Made by a program: the position numbers and the translations under genes. 60,000 nt of DNA from Takakia lepidozioides. Its lineage: Eukaryota; Streptophyta; Takakiopsida; Takakiales; Takakiaceae. The stretch is taken from contig CM060731.1 of the NCBI GenBank assembly GCA_030704615.1, forward strand, positions 6,636,001 to 6,696,000, written 5' to 3'. Below, one piece after another: positions 22,477 to 32,000 of this stretch. The notes under the pieces are model-generated. The model did not search any database. It was given only the letters and a program-made list of their open reading frames with translations, and had not been told where the DNA came from. Each line of letters opens with the position of its first letter. Within the stretch, counting starts at the first letter, position 1.

Positions 22477-25400
22477 TCAATGATTTCTGGAATCCCTAAG
22501 AAGGAGTTTGTGCAGCTCGTTCACGCTCAACGCCGGTGCATGAATAAAGTCATCAATAGTCACGTTCATCCTCAACCTCTTGAGGTAAATGTAATACAGA
22601 TGCTTGCACGGATAATACTTCGAACCCTTCTTTGCTTCCATCAACGAGAAGTCCGTACAGTTGCAAGTCGGCTCCACTCCAATCGTAATTGTGTATACAT
22701 CGTCGCGTACAGCCGAGCCGGCCGTTGCCATCCGATACACACGCCCAAGGCCGGGTGGGGGTACGTCCACGGAGCTCTGAATAGTGCAAGCCATCCCAAG
22801 AGCATTGGCAATCCGAGTCTCATTCAACTTGTTGGGAGGGTGTCGTCTCTTCACTCTTCCGAATCGCATTGTGGGATGTGCAGAATTGTCCAATCCGTCT
22901 CTACTGGACCGAGCAGTATGCAATGGCTGGGTCTGAGGAACCGGAAATGCGTGGGCCGGGATGTCTGTGCGTTGCACCATTCGAAATCCTGCTGCAGATA
23001 GAGCATCCGCCTCATTCTGAGAGAGGCTGCAACCCGGTGCAACAGGCCAGACGCCCGGAGGCTCCGGCATTCCCTGAATCCCGTACTTGGGCTTGCCAAA
23101 TACACAGGTCATTATGTCGTGCCTACAGAACCAAAATGTCTGCGTTGTGGCGTGAGCAAATGTGGGAGTCAAAAATCTGTCGCTGAAACAAGGTGCAGGT
23201 ACAGCACCGTGTGGGTTCCTCCGAATCATCTCACCACAGCGTGCTCTCGTATCCACCCGGATGGCGCAACACTTCCCTCGAAATGCCGGCAATGTCCTCG
23301 CAATTCTCCACTGTGACTCCGACACTCTTGTCTCCACAATGGGAATGTTGTATTGCTTTACTACAGATGGCTCGTTATGTTGCCGGGGCACGCGCCCTGT
23401 GCTCAAAGGAGATGGCGATCTTGAACGTGCAGGACTTCCGGTGCTCGACGAGACCTCCTCGGACAACATCACCGGACCACGAGGGAGCGTGCGAATATTC
23501 TTGTCAGCTCGCCATGAATCCTCTTCTCCGCCAGGTGCCTCGTCAAGTCTTCGTCTCACTGGACGGGTATGAACATCTCCTTCCAAATGTTGGCCTCTTC
23601 GCAGCAATGGCGTGTCCCGAAGGCCCTCTCGCAAGGCCGCCGCCCACTTCCGAGGATTCTTCGATCTGGAGGCAGTCCGCATCAGCATTTCCTGCCTGTC
23701 CGGCCCCAAGCCCACTGTTTCCCTTTCAAGAACTCGTTGTACCTGCATTGCTGCATAATTGACCTCACAATGTCCTCCGTTGTGGCAGTGAGGATGTCCA
23801 CCAGATGCGCCGCAGAGGAGGCACGCCAGGAAGAGTGCACTGATTCGGCCATGTTTGTCGTGGGCATGTCGGTGTCGGAGTCGAGACACATTTCCTGCAC
23901 AAGCACATGTTGAGGTTACAAGCAAGTTACAAATATGGCCAAGAATAATATCCAACGGGACGCGAATTCGTGCAACTCACCTCCCGCATATAGTCGCCGA
24001 ACTGGAGGAAACGATAATGCCACCATGCTAGCCAACTGACCATTGCTCCTTCGTCTGATTTCCTTACAGCACCTGACGATGTCCACCAAGCCCGTATGCA
24101 TGCAAACTGTGTCTCTGCATCATCCAAGGTGGGAGCGCGCTTCCACGCAAGGCACATGGAACGGTGCTCCTCTCTGAAATCTGGCGCCACGAGCCTGGTT
24201 GTGTACTGCGAAAGGCTCTGCAGAAAGTGGAACCCACAAGATCTCTCCTTGCCTTCCATGGGAACATTGGGGTCTTGCCCGTACACCCTTCGGATGGCAG
24301 CCCAATTTGCTTGTGCGTTGTCCGCCATGAAACCACGGAAATTGGGAGGGGGCAATCCCGCCTTGGCCATCTGTTCGTTTATTCCCTGCCAAAGAAGCAT
24401 CTCCGATTGTGTGTCCTCTCCTTTCATCTCACAAATAGCAATTGTCATTAGCATCCTGCAGTGGGTGTCGTAGACATGTGCACCCATTGTCACCCACTGG
24501 TGATTTGTAATTCGCTTGATATGGTCGAACATGACCCAACTGTTTGACAAGTTCCCACTCGTCATCCTGTCGACCAGTTCGACGCCACTGCCAGGTCCAC
24601 ACGTGGACATTTTGAATACGAAACAACGATCTGCCTCAGTCCCTTGTCCTGGAAACCTACTTCCATGAATGTAGTCATATCCACATCGTCGCTTCACCTC
24701 CAGAATGGAGTGCATATCCGAGCCACGCCCAATTTTCTGTTTGCAAGAGACAATGTGGTTTCGGACATTCGGTGAACATACGTGGGACACCGACTCGAGC
24801 AATGCCTCCATTTCCTTCTCGTCGAGAGGAACTCTATCCGAGCCGTCTTCCGACATAATTCTGGCCAATGCCATCTTATGGGCGGCTTGGAGCTGTATCT
24901 GTTTGGGTTTGGCACCCGGTCTCAACTTAACCTCCTCCTGAACGAGCTGCTCTGCTTCGTGGGCAGCCTCCCGCGAGTTCCCCCTCGCCAATTTGTGACA
25001 ATGGGAACCAACGTGTATGCAAGCTCGGGTGAGGTCAGGGAAACGGTGCAACACATAGAACTGCTTGGCATTACAAACAGACATGCAGTGTGGTGGTTCT
25101 TTGCAATGCGCACACTTAAATGTGGAGTTCGGAACCTTCTCCTGAGCTCGAAATGGTTGGTGAGCTGTGCCTGTCCAATCGGTCTCGTTCCTGTGACCTC
25201 TGGATTTAAAGTGGAAGCAAGTTGGGGAGAAACACCGCAACGCGCCCGCACAAACAACGTAGCGCACCCGCACACCATCAAGCATCTTCATGCTGGTGGT
25301 TTTGGTAACGCACCAAGGATGACCGTCATGTTTTCTATCCATATCTGTCAACATTCCGGACGCCCTCGAGTAGTCCGCCCGAGGAGGGAACTCAAAGAAG

Positions 25401-26200
25401 ACATTACCGTCGACGTCGGCGGGAAGGCATGTAACCGATTTAATTGCGAACTTGCTGTAGTCCAGCCCGGCCAGCTCCGACCGGTGTCCCTCCAGGTGAA
25501 GCCCTCGCAGAATTTCTAGAATAGATCGAACTGCGGTGCTCGTGCTGGGAATATGACTCCCTCCTCCACTGACGTCCATTGAGGACTTGCCTGATCTCCA
25601 GGACGACCTCGGAACTTCCATGACCTCGTCTGAGTCGGACAGGTTGTGAACAACCCGGTTCTCGGTCGTCTTCATGGATGGGTTCGGCTCTGGATTTACT
25701 TCGTTGCGGACTTCTCTCTTTGAGGTACCCACTCTCTGATTCGCGGATTGTTTCGTGGAAGGCGCCAGGATAGACGGTGCATTTGGCGGGCAAATGAAGT
25801 CCCCAACAGCCCTGTATATGACGCTGTCCGATGGTGGAACTCGCCATTCCCTGCCATCGCCGAAATCATCGTGGAGCACAACAATACTCTCGACAACAAG
25901 GCCGTTTGAGTCCTTCCTTTCCTCCTCCAAAAAAACCGACCCCGGTTTCAGGTGGTATCGAACGCACAGATATTTCTCCATCACCCGGCAGGTGTCCCCT
26001 CTGCACGGAAATGAAGCTCTATGCTCGTGAGGAGGGCAGTACACTGTAGCGCTCGGGTTTTCCGCCATGGGAGATGTGCACACAAGACTGCCAGGATGGC
26101 GTGCGGGGAAGCTCCCTGGTAGAAGGGGGTGCAGCGATGGGAATGAATGCGATGCCGATTTGTCCGAGCGACGAAGCCTGATCCAAATCCAGGGAGCCAA
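22477..26200 (-). CDS. Mutator-like transposase with SWIM zinc finger
   Basis: Exon 1 runs from 26,200 (or the ATG at 26,068) to 23,981, exon 2 from 23,894 to the stop at 22,477; the 86-bp intron has GTGAGT/TTGTGCAG ends. The N-terminal third has a Cys-rich zinc region (CSPTCFH..., CAHCKEPPHC). The RNase H-like core follows: MGAHVYDTHCRMLMTIAI (first Asp), FRGFMADNAQANWAAIRRV (second Asp) and a CGFHFLQSL block like the MULE CxxH region. Exon 2 opens with MPTTNMAESVHSSW, the conserved MULE asparagine-serine block. The C-terminus carries a SWIM finger, CNCTDF ... YYPCKHLYYIY. Between 23,742 and 23,757 the frame must change; a repeated TGCAG there suggests a small duplication or an alternative splice. 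So the gene is either slightly damaged or spliced in a way I cannot resolve. Confidence 0.82.
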
Positions 26201-26381
26201 CTATCTCAAAAATCCACAGTCAGAGTGTTAATGAACCTTGTCTCCGGAATGCGGCCCCTCGTCTTTGCGCAATAACTGCCAACGGTATGCAGTCAGAAAG
26301 TGGGGGGCCGTCCGGATGATGACGGCTGAAGGGGATAAGCCGGCACCGTGCCGTCACATTACTACCCCCGAATGGAAATTC
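26201..26381. promoter_or_regulatory. Upstream region of the transposase gene
   Basis: This short stretch separates the transposase start from the first palindrome of the central array. It probably includes its promoter. I see no clear TATA box. Confidence 0.35.
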
Positions 26382-26962
26382 GGCACCCAACATCCAACAG
26401 AGGAAGCCCGGATGAAGTCGCCTCGGGCGCAGAGGCCGGAGTGTGTGCGACAGATAACATCTTCTGGATGGAGATTCGGCGCCGAATTTCCATCCGGTCC
26501 CCCCAAAGGGAGTCGTGTCGGGGGGTCAGGCCGAAAACTGGACGGCATAAAAACATCCCCAGATGGAAAAACGGCGCCGAATTTCCATCCGGGGCGATTC
26601 GGATGCAGTCGGGGAGGGGGGAGTGGCCTGCAGTTGGCTGTCACATTTCAACCCCGGACGGAAATTCGGCAACGAATATCGAACAGGGGACGCCCGGATG
26701 AAGTCGCCTGGGGCACAGAGGCCGGCCAGTGTGCGACAGAGAACATCCCCTGGACGGCCATTCGGCGCCGAATTTCCATCCGGGCCCCCCCAAAGGAAGT
26801 GTTGTCGGCGTGTCAGAGCGAAAACTGGCCGACATAAAAACCTCCACAGATGAGAAAACGGCGCCGAATTTCAATTCGGGGCCGTTCCAATGAAGTCGGG
26901 GAGGGGGGAGAGGTCGGAACCTGGCAGTCATATTTCAACCCCCGGGACGGAAATTCGGCACC
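26382..26962. repeat. Outer palindrome array, about 96-bp spacing
   Basis: Seven GGCGCC-type cores at 26,382, 26,478, 26,573, 26,668, 26,764, 26,860 and 26,957 are spaced 95-97 bp. Three are degenerate (GGCACC or GGCAAC). Each sits in GGAAATTCGGCGCCGAATTTCC-like context and is followed by repeated flanks (CATCCGG, GATGAAGTCG). It looks like an older, more diverged part of the central array. Confidence 0.9.
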
Positions 26963-27014
26963 GAATATCCAACAGAGCGGCGGAGAGGCGGCACCTCTCC
27001 GACAGAGACCATCC

Positions 27015-27945
27015 CCCGGATGGAGATTCGGCGCCGAATTTCCATCCAGCAGGTAAGTGGAATCTCGGATGGATGGAGATTCGGCGCCGAATTTCCATCC
27101 AGCAGGTAAGTCGGATCGGTGCCATATGGATATTCGGCGCCGAATTTCCATCCTGCAGGTAATTCGAATCGTGGATGCATGGAAATTCGGCGCCGAATTT
27201 CCATCCAGCAGGTAAGTCGGATCGGTGCCATATGGATATTCGGCGCCGAATTTCCATCCTGCAGGTAATCGGATCGGTGCCATATGGATATTCGGCGCCG
27301 AATTTCCATCCTGCAGGTAAGTTCGAATCGTGGATGAATGGAATTCGGCGCCGAATTTCCATCCAGCAGGTAAGTCGGAATCGGTGCCATATGGATATTC
27401 GGCGCCGAATTTCCATCCTGCAGGTAAGAATCGTGGATGAATGGAAATTCGGCGCCGAATTTCCATCCAGCAGGTAAGTCGGATCGGTGCCATATGGATA
27501 TTCGGCGCCGAATTTCCATCCTGCAGGTAATTCGAATCGTGGATGATGGAAATTCGGCGCCGAATTTCCATCCAGCAGGTAAGTCGGATCGGTGCCATAA
27601 TGGATATTCGGCGCCGAATTTCCATCCTGCAGGTAATTCGAATCGTGGATGAATGGAAATTCGGCGCCGAATTTCCATCCAGCAGGTAAGTCGGAATCGG
27701 TGCCATATGGATATTCGGCGCCGAATTTCCATCCTGCAGGTAATTCGAATCGGTGATGAATGGAAATTCGGCGCCGAATTTCCATCCAGCAGGTAAGTCG
27801 ATCGGTGCCATATGGATATTCGGCGCCGAATTTCCATCCTGCAGGTAATTCGAATCGGATGAATGGAAATTCGGCGCCGAATTTCCATCCAGCAGGTAAG
27901 TCGGATCAGTGCCGTATGGATATTCGGCGCCGGATTTCCACTCGC
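27015..27945. repeat. Central palindrome array: 18 sites about 52.7 bp apart
   Basis: GGCGCC cores at 27,030, 27,083, 27,136, 27,189, 27,242, 27,294, 27,347, 27,401, 27,451, 27,504, 27,556, 27,610, 27,663, 27,717, 27,770, 27,822, 27,873 and 27,926 lie within the 16-bp palindrome AATTCGGCGCCGAATT, most extended to 22-28 bp of symmetry. Steps are 50-54 bp. Two linkers alternate (AGCAGGTAAGTCGGATCGG and TGCAGGTAATTCGAATCG), giving a ~105-bp higher-order unit. The array sits between the divergent transposase and methyltransferase genes. Confidence 0.97.
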
Positions 27946-28325
27946 CATTTATTTCTGAGCGAGGAATTACCTTCGTGCAGGTAATTCCCATATAAGAATT
28001 ACCTTCGTGCAGGTAATTCGCATACAAGAATTACCTTTGTGCAGGTAATTTCCAGATGACAATTACCTTCCTGCAGGTAATTCCAATCGATGTTTATTCC
28101 TCGTCCAGAATTACCTGCACAAAGGTAATTCTTATCTGGAAATTACCTGCATGAAGGTAATTCTTGTATGTGAATTACCTGCACGAAGGTAATTCTTATA
28201 TGGGAATTACCTGCACGGAGGTAATTCCTCGCTCAGAAATAAATGGCGAATCGAAATTCGGCGCCGAATATCCATATGGCACTGATCCGACTTACCTGCA
28301 GGATGGAAATTCGGCGCCGAATTAC
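27866..28325. repeat. 450-bp inverted repeat with AATTACCT...AGGTAATT sub-palindromes
   Basis: The two arms mirror each other around 28,095.5 without indels: TCGGATCAGT at 27,901 pairs with ACTGATCCGA ending at 28,290, and CTGAGCGAGGAATTAC at 27,955 pairs with GTAATTCCTCGCTCAG ending at 28,236. Each arm holds several smaller palindromes AATTACCTNCNTGCAGGTAATT-like. The arms could form a long hairpin or cruciform. Confidence 0.95.
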
Positions 28326-28805
28326 CTGCTTGAAGGAAATTTGGCGAACCGCCCTACCTTCGCGGATGGAAATTCGGCGCCGGATTTCCATCCGCGCGCA
28401 TCCGAATTACCTGCTTGAAGGAAATTTGGCGCACCGCCATCCTACGCGGATGGAAATTCGGCGCGGATTTCCATCCGCGCGCATCCGAATTACCTGCGCG
28501 GATGGAAATTCGGCGCCGGATTTCCATCCGCGCGCATCCGAATTACCTGCTTGAAGGAAATTTGGCGCACCGCCATCCTACGCGGATGGAAATTCGGCGC
28601 CGGATTTCCATCCGCGCGCATCCGAATTACCTGCGCGGATGGAAATTCGGCGCCGGATTTCCATCCGCGCGCATCCGAATTACCTGCTTGAAGGAAATTT
28701 GGCGCACCGCCCTACCTGCGCGGATGGAAATTCGGCGCCGGATTTCCATCCGGGCGCATCCGAATTACCTGCGCGGATGGAAATTCGGCGCCGGATTCCG
28801 AATTA
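28260..28805. repeat. Second palindrome array with 53-, 63- and 84-bp steps
   Basis: Cores at 28,260, 28,313, 28,376, 28,460 (mutated GGCGCG), 28,512, 28,596, 28,649, 28,734 and 28,787. After the first sites they alternate about 84 and 53 bp. Flanks here read GATGGAAATTCGGCGCCGGA with CCGCGCGCATCCGAATTACC between sites. It lies just upstream of the methyltransferase gene. Confidence 0.95.
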
Positions 28806-29037
28806 CCTGCGTGAGGGAAATTCCGGGACTGTTTTCGTCTATTTTCTTCCGACATGGAGGGCTTCATCCGACATTTAATTGCGCAGTTGGGCAATAAATG
28901 TCGACGGCCGTCGCTTATTATTCGGGCTGGCGACGCATGGCTTCCTGGACACGTACCCTAAATCTCATGCTATACTTGGCTTAACATGGTATTCCAGGCA
29001 TGTACCCCAAAAAAGGAGATCTTTTTGGCTGGGACTT
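28806..29037 (+). promoter_or_regulatory. Promoter/leader region of the ParB-methyltransferase gene
   Basis: This is the only non-repetitive interval between the palindrome arrays and the chosen ATG at 29,038. An upstream in-frame ATG at 28,879 exists, so the true start may lie there. I see no firm TATA box. Confidence 0.4.
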
Positions 29038-32000
29038 ATGCCGCCTGAAGGGCGTGGCTCTCCTGAGAGAGACCTCAGATCCAGACCGCGGCGGAAGTTG
29101 AAAGCTCTGTACTACGGACGACGGCCAATCTCTCGCATGGCCAAACTGAAGCTCCAGCAGGAGATTCCAGTGTCTTGCTCACAACCTGCGCCAACTGAAG
29201 CCGAGTACTCTCAGGCAAGCCACTTCTGCTTTCGGTTTGTTCGATTTCTTTTTTGCTTTCGCTTCGTTACCTCGCTTTGTTTCTGCATCTTCATCCTGGC
29301 TTTGCTTTATGAGTGAACTTTAGATAGTTGACTGAACCTTAGATTGTTTGCAATGCGTGTGCAAATCCGGCAGCTCTGGAGAAGGCTGCTTGTGCATGTC
29401 ATTCTTAGGCAATGGTTGCATTTGTTTTCATTGTTGTTGCATGGCTCTCCATACTTCCTAAACTTGTTATGTTTTCATTTTTGCTACATGATTGCTGCTA
29501 TGGTGGTTGCGCTGCTGCTTTTTGCACCACTGTTGGTGTTCACGATTTTTGTCAATCACAGAGTGACGACGAGCCCGGCACGCTGGTGGTATCATCGACA
29601 GCTCCAACTCATCGCATGTTTGAATCGCCCAACTTGGGGCGAGAGGGCAAACTTAAATCTTTTGTTGGTGGACGGGAGGACTTGCAACGAGATTACGATA
29701 GAGTAGGCATTGGGGAGGTTGGTGCAGGCGGCATGGCAGGTGAAGGGCGTGAGGACATGAGGACAGCAGATCCGGCAATGGAGGTTGTTCATGCACATGC
29801 AGTAGGGCCCGCCCACGCAAAGAAAAAGAAGAAAGCTAAGCACATGCAATCCCCGGCGAGAGAGCAGTCACGGGCTGCGGAGGGGGGAGTGAGCAGTGCG
29901 CGCGAGGGTGTCAGTTCGCCTCAATCAAAGGTGGTCGTCCTGGAGGGCTCCCCTGTTGCTAGCCCTAGTAAGAAACAGAAAGCCCGTGAGAGGGCAAAAG
30001 AGAGGGCAAAAGAACAGACGAGACAGAATGCTAGCAAGGAGGAAAGACAAAAGGCAGCTGAAGAGGCCCGGGGTGCCCAAATGACAGATGCCAATGTAAG
30101 CGAGGGACACACAGAGACGGTGGATCCCTACAAGACACCACAGAGAGGCAGTAGCACACCGGTTAGACCATCGCGGGCAAGTGCAGCCCCCGCAATTACC
30201 CATACGGTGGAGAGTGGAGGAGAGGAAAGAACACCTGAAAGAGCACCGATTGTGCAAGTTCGAGGTGAAGCCAGGGAGAGGGCAGTAGAGACGACGAGAG
30301 TGCTGGAGGTGGTTTCGCAGGTGGCTGACCCTGTTGAGGAGGACGACATGGATGTTTCTGACCAGGATGACATTCTCCCGGACATCCCCAGGCCCCAAAC
30401 CCGGAGCATACAGGCTGGATTTGGCGGTCTTGGTGGGCTGCCGGAAAACCCCTCTGCAGCAGACGTCATGTCTGAGGCGGATATGAAGTTGGCCGCTGCC
30501 AAGATGTTGGAGGCAACCCACAGCAACATTGGCAGGGTGCTGGGGGGCATGGTGTACCCGGCCAAGCTTCGAATTCCCCTTTGCCGCTTGGTGTCATTGC
30601 AGGTGGTGAGACCTGCCCTCCCAGGCGATATCGACAAGCTGAAATTCTCTTTCCGGGATGGATATCGAATGGGGTCTGCCGCCTTTTACGTTTCCATTGA
30701 GAACGACCACGGAGCTTCCCGTGCCCACACTTCCGATGAGGTGGACAAATGGGGTCCCCATTGGCAAACGCGAAATGAGGAGTTCGAGAGATCGATTGCT
30801 AGTGATCCTCTTTTCCAGCACATGTCCGGTAAGATGTTCTACGTGTGGGACGGCAATCATCGCCTCCTGGCATGGATGGAGCACATTGCCCAAGCCCACC
30901 CCAACGATCTCGATTGGCATTTCGCCGTCGATTGTGTTGTGCTGAAGGTTGCGGGGCCCAAAGATCGCAGTCTTCTCAAAGCTGCAATGGCCGACATCAA
31001 CTCGTAAGCTACAACCCCTCTCGCTTTTGGACTTTGAATTTGGAAGTCATTTCATTGCGAATCCTCATATATGATGAAAATTCCCATTTCAGTATTGTTT
31101 GATGGAAATGTGGCACTGCAGGGTGACTGAGAATGCCTTCATTGCCACCAACTTGTCCCATATGCTCTTCCGAGTGAAGGATGTCGGGAGGCAGGGGGTG
31201 GAAGAGTTTGCCAATTCCCTCAGTGCCGACCTCCTGCGCAAGTCGGAGGCAAAGGCAGACAGAACCTGGTATAGGCTGAGCGTCGACGCCATGGTGGACT
31301 ACATATTTCGGGTAAAGCTCCTGCAGTTTTGTTGAGCTAATTTGTCTCTCCTCCCCCAATAGAAGAAATTGTGTTGAGCAGGATCTCTAATCTTATGTGC
31401 TGCTTTTCGACAGACGAAAATACAGCAGGATTTGGCACATGCGCGGAGGTTCTACATGGAGTCAGAGGAGAAGAATCCAACCCTCCCGGAACTCGAATCG
31501 TATGTCAAAGCTGCGGAGGTGAGGGCCCGCATAAAGTACAAGTCGCGGATGGTAAAGTACGTGGCCATAGCTGATCCCGCCCTTGGTGCCGACTTTCTGG
31601 TGGAGGTGGGAAAGCACTACTCTCGCGCTCTGAAGCCCACGATGACATTGGAGAAGCTCCATCGTCTAGCCACATCCTGTGTGGATGCAACAGAAAAGGT
31701 GATACATTCTTAACCAAATTGTGGTGGCAACAACTCCTTTTTGTGGTGTTTGGCGCTTACGAATATGCTGGGTGGTTGGACAGACCCGGTGGCTCCAAAT
31801 CTGGAATGGTTCCCAAAGTACCAGGGACATGTGGAGCTTCCCCAAACCGGACAAACTCTCTGACCCCACATTCGACATGTGGATGAACCGCATGACATGG
31901 TGGTTTCAGGTACTTCCCCACGCTTCGTTTGGGGCTTGTACTCTAGTAGGGGGTTGATTCATTGTATTTTTTGAGGAAAGCGATCTGATGGACAATCTCC

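Noticed and set aside
27015-27945. CRISPR-like array
   Set aside because: The spacers are themselves two alternating repeated linkers, the repeat is fully palindromic, and the DNA is eukaryotic.
26813-28027. Long minus-strand open frames (up to 404 codons) with repeating GNSAPN / WKFGAEF peptides
   Set aside because: They are translations of the palindrome arrays; all frames on both strands stay open because the unit lacks stops and is near a multiple of three. No start context, splice signal or domain supports a protein.
29344-29706. Hydrophobic plus-strand open frame suggesting a membrane protein
   Set aside because: Most of it is the first intron of the methyltransferase gene, and the T-rich intron gives spurious Leu/Phe/Val stretches.
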